Shown: one piece after another, positions 21,895 to 32,690 of the stretch
Layout: each line of letters opens with the position of its first letter
Position numbering within the stretch: the stretch's first letter is position 1
NCBI RefSeq assembly: GCF_000321225.1
Contig: NW_004451858.1
Span: 54,658-118,657, forward strand
DNA length: 64,000 bases
Source of the DNA: Odobenus rosmarus divergens
Lineage: Eukaryota > Chordata > Mammalia > Carnivora > Odobenidae
Direction of reading: 5' to 3'
The notes under the pieces: generated by a model
Seen by the model: the letters and a program-made list of their open reading frames with translations, nothing else
The model's database searches: none
What the model was told of the DNA's origin: nothing
Made by a program: the position numbers and the translations under genes

Positions 21895-22565
21895 TATGTT
21901 AATAAGGTGCCTTGGTAAGCACCAGAAGGATGGGTGCTGATCACCAGGGGAACCAACCATGAATAGAGGTTGGAACTTTCAGTCCCACTCCCTGATTTCT
22001 GGGGAGTAGGGAGGCGCTGGAGGCTAATCGCTCCCCAGCGGCAAATGATTTAATCAATCATACCCATGTAATGAATCTCCATAAAAACCTCAAAGGAGGG
22101 GGCTTGGAGAGCTTCTGAGTTAGGGAGTCAGAAAACCTCCACTTGTCACCATGCTGGGCCTCAGGGTCTATGAGGACAAAAGCTCCTTTGCTCGGGACCT
22201 CACCCTATGCATCTTTTGATCTAACTGTTGACTTGCATCCTTTAATATTCTTTGTAATAGACCAGTAATCTCGTGAGTAAACCTGTTTGCTGAGTTCTGT
22301 GAGCCGCTCTAGCAAATTAATCAAACCCAAGAAGAGGGTCCAATTTATAACCAGTTGGTCAGAGTACAGGGGTGACAACCTGGACTTGACATTGGTATCT
22401 GAACGGGGGGTCAGTCTTGTGGGACTGAACCCTTAGTCTGTGGAATCTGATGCTATCTCCAGGCAGACAGTGTGAGAATTGAGGTGAGCTGTAGGACACC
22501 CAGCTGAAGTCCAGAGAATTGTTTGTTGGTGTGAAAACAACCCCCCCACACACACATGTTGGAAC
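21895..22565 (+). mobile_element. Solo endogenous retrovirus LTR, family unassigned
   Basis: It has a recognisable mammalian LTR text: 'ctccataaaaacctcaaagg', 'ggcttggagagcttctgagt', 'tttgtaatagaccagtaatc', 'gtgagtaaacctgtttgctg', 'agccgctctagcaaattaat', 'gacaacctggacttgacatt', 'cagtcttgtgggactgaacc', 'gtaggacacccagctgaagt'. I know this pattern from ERV LTRs but cannot name the family with confidence. No coding region is attached. Confidence 0.7.
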
Positions 22566-22784
22566 TGGGTGCCGAGCCTCTATACGTTCTTTATGCTGAC
22601 CTCTCATTAGGCTCCCATTAGTGTTAGAAAGGAGAGATATTTTTAATATTTTAGATGCAAAGAACACAATAAGCCACAATCCATTCTGCTGGGACATACA
22701 CTACTTACGTGTCTTAAAGTTTGCAACTTTAAAAATCGTTCATTTCATAGCTCTACATCATATACTGTGCCAGTTACGCAGAGC

Positions 22785-22968
22785 CGCCAACAAGCGGTGG
22801 CTCAGTTGGTTAAGCAACTGCCTTCTGCTCAGGTCATGATCCTGGAGTCCCGGGATCGAGTCCCGCATCAGGCTCCCTGCTCAGCAGGGAATCTGCTTCT
22901 CCCTCTGACCCTCCCCCCTCTCATGTGCTCTCTCTCAAATAAATAAATAAAATCTTTAAAAAAAAATA
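22785..22968 (+). mobile_element. SINEC with altered 5' end
   Basis: From ggtggctcagttggttaagc onward it is typical, with gagtcccgggatcgagtccc and tail aaataaataaataaaatct. The first bases (gccgccaacaagc) do not match the usual gcgcctg, and no clean TSD borders them. Confidence 0.92.
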
Positions 22969-23842
22969 CGATTTCATAATAAAGAGAAAGGCAAAGCCAT
23001 AACTGTGGAATCTGGTCAAGAGTAATCTCTGCTTGTGTTACTCAAAGACTGGTCTGCAGACAGCCTGGGCTGCTAGGTGTCTCCGGTCCCCTCTCTGAGC
23101 AGGGTCTACGCTCATCTGGCAGATGCCGAGGTCGTGCGCTGAGTCACCTGGGGCCCCGTACATACTGTCCTGGCACAGTAGGACACAGCAGGACAGGAGT
23201 CCATGAACCACGGGAAATTTTTAGAAAGTGTCTTTCATAGGAAATAATTCGAGAAGTGCTGATCATTTGCTAGTGTCGGTTTATGTGCTACTCCAGGTCG
23301 GTACCCCTGCCTTCCTCTCTGACTAGAGTCACCCTAGCAGTGGCTGAGTCTTGGACTGGTTATTCCTGCTGCAAGCCTAGAGCCCTAGGAGCCTATGCGT
23401 GGAGCCCCCTGGCACACCTGCCCTGGGGAAGCCTGATACCCACGGAGGCTGTCTTCTCCAGCGGCGACCTGGACAGGAAGCTGATTTGACCAGAAGTGGG
23501 GGGGAACATCCCCTGGGGTAGCCGTGATAAATTGAAGATGAGAGACTAGAGAGAGCTGGTAGATAAATTTCTTTCCCTTTATCTCCCCAGGCAATAAGCT
23601 GAGATTGTTACAAAGTGAGGGCCAGCTCATCAGTAAATAGCACACAACCTCCCGTCTGTTTGCCCTCCGTTCCTCCTTTGTGTTTCTTTTTTCCCCCTCA
23701 CACCAGCTTCCCAGGGACCACATACCCCAGTAAAGTATTAGCATGTAATTTTTTGTCTCAGGCTCTGTTTCTCCAGAAACTGGGCCAAGACATATATACT
23801 ATGTAAAATAAACTCAAGAAACGCTTTTCTAATGCTTTATGA
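22969..23842. other. No gene; unassigned sequence
   Basis: A short stretch near 23,120-23,158 (gctgagtcacctggggcccc) could be a decayed SINE head on the minus strand, too weak to call. Frames of 68-119 codons near 23,283-23,744 have no family features. Confidence 0.4.
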
Positions 23843-24018
23843 CAATGGTTCTCAAAGTGTGGGCCTCAGACCAGCATCATTTGTGAAACTGTTAGAAATG
23901 CAAATTCTTGGGTCCCACATCAGAACGGATAAGTCAGAAACACTGGGGATGCGGCCCAGAGATCTGTTTTAGCAAGCCTTACAGATGATTCTCATGCATG
24001 CAAGTTTAAGAACCACTG
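23843..24018. mobile_element. MER5A (non-autonomous hAT-Charlie DNA transposon)
   Basis: Terminal inverted repeats caatggttctcaaagtg and taagaaccactg bracket 176 bp, the usual MER5A size (about 189 bp). Internal landmarks are 'aaatgcaaattcttgggtcc' and 'agatctgttttagcaagcct'. The family is ancient and immobile. Confidence 0.8.
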
Positions 24019-24555
24019 TTTCAAACTGGCACTTAGAACTGGAAAAAGTTTCTGCCTTTTAAAGTGTAACTATGCTAGAAGCTTAGCTCAAGGATAGATC
24101 ATTTCTTAGGTGATATTCATGATGTTAATTTGACAATATCATAATGGCATATAATCTAGTAACTAAAATGCAACATTTCTGTCATAGCAACAGCTCAATG
24201 GAAAAAAGAAATTCTGCCTATCAAATTTGTCAAGACTTCTATTTTTTTTTAATCCGCACTTTCTTTTATGTTGTCTCTTCACTTCATAACTTAGACCAGC
24301 ACAAAGAAAACACAGCCCTCTAGATCAATGCTCCTGCATTTTTAGAACAGGACCTCCGTTCAGTTGTGCAATTTATTATACCTTCCATTGCATCATTCAT
24401 TCCTTCTTGCTCTCCCCTCTGAGATAGCTATCTACTATAAGAACAACTTTGTTTTAAATAAAGCATATTAAAACTAATTTTTAGACTTTTGCAACATTCC
24501 TGGAGAACCATAGAGCCCCCTGGGCTGTTGACAACATAGAGAACTCCCGCTCTGG

Positions 24556-24695
24556 GAACAGGGTAGAATCACCTGGGGGAGTTTATAAACTTACTTGTGC
24601 ATTGATCCCAGACCAAAGAAACTGATTTAATTGGTCTAGGGGTGGGACCTAGGTATTGTCTATTTCAAAAGCCCCGAGGGAGTATTCTAATATAA
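24556..24695. mobile_element. MER5-like DNA transposon fragment (in copy 1)
   Basis: 'agaatcacctgggggagttt', 'aaactgatttaattggtcta' and 'ggggtgggacctaggtattg' are typical of MER5A/B. The termini are not clear. Confidence 0.65.
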
Positions 24696-25883
24696 AAAAG
24701 CTTTGAGGCCAATTCTTCTAACTTACAGTATACTTGCTTTTTGCTTCTTGACCCCATAAGCCCTGGGGCAAACACACTATTTTATGTGTTTCTTTCTGCC
24801 TTTCAAAGGCCATTTAAGAGGACAGCCCCCCAACTACCAATACTGCATAATCATCAGGAGGAGTTCTAGTAAAATTACATTCTGGAAGTTGACATCAAGG
24901 GACAAATCAGAGTCCATTTAAAATTACTCTCAAACTGCCTCCCACACAGATAAAAGATTTGTTAAAAAAAAAAAAAAAAAACCTTGTGGAATTGTTACTG
25001 CCCTGCTCCATGGTGGTGTCAGAGGAAACCTGTTATCAAGAATCCCATCCCAGGGCCTGCAGCCTGGTTCTCTCCAAGGTAAACAGATGGCAGTGTGGGA
25101 GGGGTCTGCATGCTTGCCCTGAACAGGATGTAGTCGAAGCCATAAAACTCCGGGTTCAGTCTCAGAGAGCTGGGGGCTAGCTCCTGGAAAGGATTTGCAG
25201 ACACAGGCACCCCTGAGCCGGCACCCCATATTCCACACCCCAGCCTTCGGGCTTCGCCTGCCAGTGGGTTTTGGTGGAAATGTTTGTGTTTGATTCTCAC
25301 CTTCTATTCCCTTAGTGAAAATCCCATTATCTCTAACATCTGTGTGTCAAGAACAGACATGAATTACTGGAAAAAGTTTCTGCCTTTTAAAGTGTAACTA
25401 TGCTAGAAGCTTAGCTCAAGGATAGATCATTTCTTAGGTGATATTCATGATGTTAATTTGACAATATCATAATGGCATATAATCTAGTAACTAAAATGCA
25501 ACATTTCTGTCATAGCAACAGCTCAATGGAAAAAAGAAATTCTGCCTATCAAATTTGTCAAGACTTCTATTTTTTTTTAATCCGCACTTTCTTTTATGTT
25601 GTCTCTTCACTTCATAACTTAGACCAGCACAAAGAAAACACAGCCCTCTAGATCAATGCTCCTGCATTTTTAGAACAGGACCTCCGTTCAGTTGTGCAAT
25701 TTATTATACCTTCCATTGCATCATTCATTCCTTCTTGCTCTCCCCTCTGAGATAGCTATCTACTATAAGAACAACTTTGTTTTAAATAAAGCATATTAAA
25801 ACTAATTTTTAGACTTTTGCAACATTCCTGGAGAACCATAGAGCCCCCTGGGCTGTTGACAACATAGAGAACTCCCGCTCTGG

Positions 25884-26023
25884 GAACAGGGTAGAATCAC
25901 CTGGGGGAGTTTATAAACTTACTTGTGCATTGATCCCAGACCAAAGAAACTGATTTAATTGGTCTAGGGGTGGGACCTAGGTATTGTCTATTTCAAAAGC
26001 CCCGAGGGAGTATTCTAATATAA
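25884..26023. mobile_element. MER5-like DNA transposon fragment (in copy 2)
   Basis: This is the identical second copy of the fragment at 24556-24695, produced by the tandem duplication. Confidence 0.65.
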
Positions 26024-26694
26024 AAAAGCTTTGAGGCCAATTCTTCTAACTTACAGTATACTTGCTTTTTGCTTCTTGACCCCATAAGCCCTGGGGCAAA
26101 CACACTATTTTATGTGTTTCTTTCTGCCTTTCAAAGGCCATTTAAGAGGACAGCCCCCCAACTACCAATACTGCATAATCATCAGGAGGAGTTCTAGTAA
26201 AATTACATTCTGGAAGTTGACATCAAGGGACAAATCAGAGTCCATTTAAAATTACTCTCAAACTGCACCTCCCACAGATAGAAGATTTGTTAAAAAAAAA
26301 AAAAAAAAAACCTTGTGGAATTGTTACTGCCCTGCTCCATGGTGGTGTCAGAGGAAACCTGTTATCAAGAATCCCATCCCAGGGCCTGCAGCCTGGTTCT
26401 CTCCAAGGTAAACAGATGGCAGTGTGGGAGGGGTCTGCATGCTTGCCCTGAACAGGATGTAGTCGAAGCCATAAAACTCCGGGTTCAGTCTCAGAGAGCT
26501 GGGGGCTAGCTCCTGGAAAGGATTTGCAGACACAGGCACCCCTGAGCCGGCACCCCATATTCCACACCCCAGCCTTCGGGCTTCGCCTGCCAGTGGGTTT
26601 TGGTGGAAATGTTTGTGTTTGATTCTCACCTTCTATTCCCTTAGTGAAAATCCCATTATCTCTAACATCTGTGTGTCAAGAACAGACATGAATT

Positions 26695-28374
26695 TTGTGT
26701 AACAACAGAAGGATACCATACTTGTTTTTCCAGGTAGCCTTAGGCAAAACCATTTCATCTCGCTTTCTTCATTTATAATATAAAGACTTAAACTTGGTGC
26801 AGAAAGAGGGTAGGTACTTTCGGGTGGGAAACTTTTGAAAGAAGATCTAAATCCCTATAGCACAGAAGGAAGCTTATAATGATATATTTAAAAAACAAAA
26901 ACAAAAAACAGCCTGGGGGGGGAGGTACAAATTTGCCACTAAAATATTATTTGCAATTTATCATTTGTAGGTAAGTTCATGAAGTGAAAGAAAACCAGGA
27001 AGGTGACATACACTGCTTGTGTAAACCTTGAAATTGATTTCAGAGGCATCAGCGCTCACTACAAAAGAACTTCACAGTTTAATTAGGATGGCTCAAATCC
27101 AGCGTCTATATTTAGGATAAGCTGGAAATTACAGTGTAAAAATAAGAATCATCCAGCAACAGTTTAAATGGGGGGAGAAATCGATGGAAAAAGCAACACA
27201 GCTTTTCTCAGTTAACCATAAATTTCTTAACTTTTGTTTTTCATTGGACACAAATTGAATAATCTATAAGGATTTTACCTGATCAGCTGAGGAACGCATT
27301 TTTACTAAAATTCTCTAAATATGAACTTTTAAATCTGCACCTGCACATATTACCCCAATTCTCTTTAATACCTGTATGATCTGCTTAAGTACAGATAAAT
27401 TTGGCATTTAACATATAACATATCAAAGGCATCTCATTAAAATTCTGAATGTATATAAACATATTTTATACCATTAATATTTTGGCTTCTTTTTTAAAGT
27501 GGTTGGCAGAGTTCTCATGGCACTATATCATTAATTCCTTAAATATTCCTGTTTTCTTCTCATCATTGGTATATCAGCAAATAAATTAGTTCAAACTCAA
27601 AATGTGACAGAAAGAACCATATGATTGATTTTTTTTATTTATTTATTTTTTTTACTTCAGGAAATGTTTGAACTGATTTTGTACAAGTTATATTGGCTTA
27701 ACATCCAATAATTTATTAGAGGAGCACATGATTATTTATGACCATAATTATGGTTTTTGGATGTCGAACAGGGCGTTTTTCTTCTTCTTCTTTCTTTTCT
27801 TTACAGTGACCTGGGTCTGGGTTTAAATATGCTTGTCAGTAATTTCACTAAAAGCAATTTAAATGCTCTAAATAATATACTCAAAATTGTTAAGAAAATA
27901 AATCGCTTTAGTGAGCTGACCTCATCAACAAGGATGCTCTAATGCACAATGACTATAGAGCCAGGAAGACGCAGAAAGAAATTAGAATCACAGGAATAGA
28001 GTCTGAAATTCTTTCAAATTAAAGTTACTTGCCTTGGCCGAAGGTTTAATTTCAAATTACAAGGAAGAAAATACTCCAGGTAAAATAGCTCTTACTCAGT
28101 TGTAACTAACAAATAAATTGCAGATAGCTGGTTTAGAGCTTGAGTGTGTACTCGTCACGTATTAGTGAATTACTTTCTCCTCATTTATTAATTTTGCAAC
28201 AGTTCAAACACTGCCCTACTCTCATTCCAATGTCAGGCGTCTTATTCAATACAATCACTCAAATTTAAAAAATGGCCGGAACCTCACCAAACTGCAACTC
28301 TGAAGACCCAGGGTAATGAAGTCGAGTTTGCTTGCTTGTATGTTAATATGAATTGATGGCAACTATTTGACAGG
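26695..28374. other. Repeat-free AT-rich sequence, no gene seen
   Basis: No SINE, LTR or LINE is recognisable over about 1.7 kb, unusual for this window. Many homeobox-like TAAT cores occur. It is a candidate conserved non-coding region (see findings). Confidence 0.5.
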
Positions 28375-28520
28375 TACACCAATTAACTCATTTAATCCAC
28401 ATAGTGTCACTTAGGGATAGTTGTTCACATTCTCCGGATGAATAAACTGAGGTTAAATATGATTCAGCAATTTGGTGCCAAAGCCTTCATGTTGAACTCA
28501 CATCCAGGTCAACATTATTA
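28375..28520 (-). mobile_element. MIR SINE, minus strand
   Basis: 'aattaactcatttaatccac', 'tctccggatgaataaactga', 'ggttaaatatgattcagcaa' and 'gaactcacatccaggtc' match reverse MIR order. Confidence 0.7.
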
Positions 28521-29419
28521 TTTCCTGTCCTGTGCCTGTCGCTGTTCTAGGCCTCTGATGAAGCAGTTCTGGAAAGAGATAGCTGATTGATCCAGGAGTT
28601 ACCTGCTATTAGGAGAAAAAATGGGCACTTCTTATTTCCCTGAAACTCTCTTAGTAATTGAAGGTGAAACCAACAAAGCTGATTGTCCTCATTTGTGAGG
28701 AAAGCAGAAAGGGGAACTAGATAAGGGGGAGCATGACTGAAATAAACATCTTGGGCTGCCATGATTTTCTATCAAATTAGCTAAAACATCCTGAATGTTT
28801 CATTGCTTATTTTAACTCAAACTGAGAACCTTCAGCCTCCAACCAAAAAACTTCCTTAGACTTTTTAACTAACTCTGGAGGAGAGATGGTGATTTCTATG
28901 ACACGGCAGGCAAACCAGACTGGTCAGATCTTGCCGGCCATCCTGACTGCAGGCACGGAGCCGACCCCAGGGACAGGGGCTGAGGACAAGATGAGCAGCC
29001 ACCTGGCTGGAAGCTATTCATTTTCATGTGTATGTGCTGCTGTGGCTGGCTGGCATCAGGAAAATGCAAAGAACACAAGGTAGAGGAGGGGCAAGGTCAG
29101 TGAAAACGTGGGGACTCACAGAGAAGAAAATGGGATGCCTAACACTGCCACCAGGTGGTCTTTCCTGGGAGAGGCTTATTACAATAAAAACAAAAACCTC
29201 CTCAGAGGTTTCCTTGCTAATGATCAGAATCTCTAATCAAGTCTCAGATCTAACATCAGTTTTCCTGTCAAATGGCACTGGGGGATTCAGTCAGCCAAAA
29301 CCAGAATGCATGAATCTTTAGGACAAATAACCCATTTTCTTGAACAAATTAATGGGAAGGAGAAAAAGAGGGAAAGGGAGGTCCTGGGAAGGCAGGAAGA
29401 GAGGGAAAACTCCTGCAAA
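28521..29419. other. No gene; unassigned sequence
   Basis: Frames of 60-97 codons near 28,886-29,321 show no family features or splice context. No repeat can be named. Confidence 0.45.
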
Positions 29420-29820
29420 AGATACTGAAGAGATACACCAATAAAATGCACTCAGTGTGTGCATCTCATTTGGATCCTGATTCAAACAAATCAACCATAC
29501 ATTTTTTTAAGCCAGGTGAAAAGATGTGGACATAGCCTGGATATCAGATGATATTAAGGAATTAGTGTTAATTTTGCTGATACTGGTATTGAGGTTTATT
29601 TTTAAAAGAGGGGTGTATTAGGCAAGAGATAGTATCCATTGGTGAAATAATATAGTATCGAGATTGTTTTAAAATATTTCCAAAAAAAAAAGTGGGGCTG
29701 GGAACAGATGAAAGGAAATTGGAGGAATGTTGATTATCTGTGGAATCCAGGGAACAGACACATGGGGGTTTGTTATATTGTTCTTTATACTTGTGTGTTT
29801 GAAATTATCTTTAATAAAAA
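29420..29820 (+). mobile_element. Old L1 (L1ME-like) 3' UTR
   Basis: Blocks in order: 'aaatgcactcagtgtgtgca', 'tggatcctgattcaaacaaa', 'atcagatgatattaaggaat', 'tagtgttaattttgctgata', 'gggggtttgttatattgttc', 'gtttgaaattatctttaata'. This is the classical L1ME 3' UTR and tail. Confidence 0.7.
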
Positions 29821-30328
29821 GGGTTTTTCTCCCAAAATATGCTAATTTACAGAGAAAATTATTGATCATTCTAAATTAAATATAATGCCATATAAAAATA
29901 TACACTTTTTTTAATTCATACTGTGGCAAATTTTCTTGAGCTTATCACCATTCCCTTCACACACACATACACTAATATTTCCCATGTTAGTTGCTACTCC
30001 ATGTCACGTGTGTTGTTGTTAAATACTATACATCCAATCCTACAAAAGAAAGTTAGCTTTTGAATCAACAACTTAAGCAAAGCTTCCACAATTCCACTTT
30101 ACAAATCTAACAGTATTGGGAATCCATTTTGTCTTTTCCAGCCAAAGGCTTTTCTCAGTGAAACACTTTCAGCTGCATAAGGTATATATTCCCCTCTTTA
30201 CTCATGTCTGTGACATGAAAAGATAGAAAACAAGCAAACGAGATGTCCATTTCTCTTTTTAAAATTCTCATTCCTTGAACACATCTTCATATACTTCTGG
30301 AGGACTTGGGGAAAAACAACTGTCTTTG
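29821..30328. other. No gene; unassigned sequence
   Basis: AT-rich sequence with a short (CA)-rich stretch near 29,960. Nothing coding. Confidence 0.45.
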
Positions 30329-30528
30329 GGGCGCAGGGGTGGTGGCTCAGTCGGTTAAGTGTCTGCCTTGGGCTCAGGTCATGGTCCCGGGGTCCTGGGA
30401 TCGAGCCCCGCATTGGGCTCCCTGCTCCGCGGGAAGCCTGCTTCTCCCTCTCCCTCTGCTTGTGTTCCCTCTCTCACTGTCTCTCTCTCTCTGTCAAATA
30501 AATAAAATCTTTAAAAAAAAAAAAGAAA
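30329..30528 (+). mobile_element. SINEC
   Basis: Head gggcgcaggggtggtggctc (a few extra bases before ggtggctcag), a body with gggtcctgggatcgagcccc, tail aaataaataaaatct plus A. TSDs aaaacaactgtctttg and aaaagcaactgtctttg lie at 30313 and 30531. Confidence 0.95.
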
Positions 30529-31242
30529 GAAAAGCAACTGTCTTTGATAACAATAAAAGAGTATCTGAACTCTGAAAGTGAAATTAACATTTTGTAATTC
30601 ACATTTTATTTTGTATTCAACTTTTTTGTTATACCCTTACAATAGACCCTCATTTACATGTCAGGAAATGAAACAAACCAAAGCATTCTCACCAGATTGG
30701 GTACTAGTTCTGGTTTGAATTTCATAAGAACGAGAACTACAACCATAGTGCAATCATTGATTTACAAAAGGCTGTAAATATGAAGGACAAAGAGAATTTT
30801 CCAAACAGAGGTAAAAAGGGATTTTTTTTACACTGAACTTTTAAAATTCTACTAAAAAAAAAAAAATACCTGCAAAAAATATTCTCTCCCTGCTTTATTT
30901 TGGTGGGCGGGCAGGGGGGTGGGGGTGGGGGTAAACCTGGGGAATATGATCAGTGCAATGGTAAGCCCCCTTGTTAAGAATGCTTTTTCTGTTTCTAAAC
31001 CAAAAAGACCACTTCAGGTAGTTAAAGGTTGATAAGAAATCATTGGTTATATTTCAGTGTTCCCCAAATTGCCATTTCCCTCAAACCAAGAGAGGGCTTG
31101 TTCCTGCGTCCCCGCCGTCAGGAAGTCTCCTCCTCTGATCACAGACTTATGCAGAGGGACTCGCCAGCCCCTCTCTCTGTCTCTCCTTGAGGTGTGAAGC
31201 TGATCTATCCTCACCCAGAGGGCCAGGGCGCCTCTCACCACA
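30529..31242. other. No gene; unassigned sequence with a G-rich tract
   Basis: It contains the G-rich run at 30905-30932 and poly-A at 30,855. No credible ORF. Confidence 0.45.
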
Positions 31243-31405
31243 GCCTGGGTGCAAATTCCAGCTTGGTCATCCGCTAACTCGGTGAGCAGAGGGATTTCTT
31301 TTGTCTCCCATTTCCTGCTGCTCTAAAATGGACATAAATTATACCACTGTCGTGAGGATCCAGGAGACTCTATACCGCTAAAGTACTCAAGGAAAATAAC
31401 AGCTC
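31243..31405 (+). mobile_element. MIR SINE
   Basis: 'gggtgcaaattccagcttgg', 'ctgctctaaaatggacataa' and 'ctgtcgtgaggatccaggag' match the MIR core order. Diverged. Confidence 0.55.
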
Positions 31406-31479
31406 GGAGAGCTCAGACAACCTGCCCACCCAGGCCGGCCCTGCGCACAAAGCAGTGACTATCAGGCTCCGCCTGGCGG

Positions 31480-31810
31480 CCACACGCCTTCTACCTGTCC
31501 CTATTCCCTCTGCCTAGAAAACTTCTGCCTGCTTTCTTTCTTTTCCTGGCTTCACCATCAGCCCCTGGGAAGCTTCCCCTCCTCCCCACTTGCCCACGTA
31601 GAAGTAACCCCTGCTCCTGAGAAGGTGAAGTCGCCCCCTCAACATCTGACAATTCTTGAATTTTCGATTACGTACTGGTGGATGAGAATAGTTGGTTGAA
31701 AACTAAATAGCATGCAGGATTGACTGTAAGTTTCAGCAGGGAGGGAAACTGTCTGCCCTGTTTCACTGCCACACTAGCGTGCTTGGCACACAGTAGGTCC
31801 TGAATAAACA
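31480..31810 (+). mobile_element. L2 (LINE2) 3' end
   Basis: 'ccctattccctctgcctaga', 'ttttcctggcttcaccatca', 'cagcagggagggaaactgtc', 'tgcttggcacacagtaggtc' and 'ctgaataaaca' give the L2 terminal region down to the (tgaataaa) end. Confidence 0.75.
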
Positions 31811-31956
31811 TGTATAATAGGAATGTGCAGTCTCTGGAGAATATACCCAGTTTTAGAGAAATCTACTGGGAGGAAGTGCCTTCTTCGAAATTAGCAGCCA
31901 GTTGTAGATACTCATAGAGATGCAGAAAGATAAGGACAACACTGACTGCAATTTAT

Positions 31957-32135
31957 TGATTGCTTATGATGTTGTTTGGTCATCTCATGCTGCTTTTTCT
32001 AATCCTTAAAGCAACCCCAAAGAATTAGGAATTAACAATTATTCCCAGTTTACAGATGAGACCATTGAAATACAAGGAAGTTAAGTGAAGGTCCGAGGTC
32101 ACACTGCTAGCGAGCAATGGAGCCATTCATGGACA
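31957..32135 (-). mobile_element. MIR SINE, minus strand
   Basis: 'ctaatccttaaagcaacccc', 'cccagtttacagatgagacc', 'aggaagttaagtgaaggtcc' and 'gaggtcacactgctagcgag' are strong MIR matches. Confidence 0.8.
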
Positions 32136-32539
32136 AACTGGGGCAAATCGGGGACAGCTCTCCTTACCATGATGCCTGGCTGCCCATCTGGTATGTACAA
32201 CAGTCTCCATCTACACCTCCATCTAGAGACATGAATCACAAGAGTCACATGGAGAAAAAGTTCACATCTCCCAAACTATAACATAAGCACTTACTTTTTG
32301 GGGGGTAATTCTTTCAGCTTGTAGAGCAGGACTACATGTTAATAGGTCCTCGATAAAAAATTGTTAAATGATCAAATAGAAGGCTTTTACCTAACATGCT
32401 GCCGAACGGGTTCCTAAAATATCACTGCCAGATTTATATAAGTACTAGGAAAGAGTTCATTAGTAAGCATGCTTATAGGAGTACTCTTTTAAGAATTCTT
32501 ATGATTCCTTTAAGAATACTTATAAAAATTAGAGCTGTG

Positions 32540-32690
32540 CAACTTTGGGCAAGTTACTTCACTTCTCTGTGCCTCGGTTTCTGCCGCTGAGAAATGGGAT
32601 TAATAAGACTACCTGTTTTGTGTGGTTGTTGTGAAGGTTAAGTGAGAAAATCCATTGAATACATATGACCCTGAACAGCCATCACTCACT
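32540..32690 (+). mobile_element. MIR SINE
   Basis: 'ctttgggcaagttacttcac', 'ttctctgtgcctcggtttct', 'gagaaatgggattaataaga' and 'gttgttgtgaaggttaagtg' match the MIR core. Confidence 0.8.

Larger units (their letters stand above)
24038..26694 (+). repeat. Tandem duplication, two copies of 1,328 and 1,329 bp
   Basis: Copy 1 is 24038-25365 and copy 2 is 25366-26694, head to tail with no spacer. By eye they differ only by one A in a poly-A run (18 versus 19) and a small cluster near 24,945/26,272 (ctgcctcccacacagata versus ctgcacctcccacagata, plus one a/g change). Each copy holds a MER5-like fragment and an A-run but no supported gene. The identical 93-codon minus-strand frames in both are not genes. 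Confidence 0.97.

Noticed and set aside
23083..23158. Possible minus-strand SINEC remnant ending gctgagtcacctggggcccc
   Set aside because: Only the last 20 bases resemble a SINE head and no tail or TSD can be found.
24930..26629. Duplicated frames of 64-110 codons, identical in both tandem copies (for example minus strand 25019-25300 and 26348-26629)
   Set aside because: Identity reflects the recent DNA duplication, not protein constraint. No family features, overlapping frames on both strands, and part lies beside a poly-A run.
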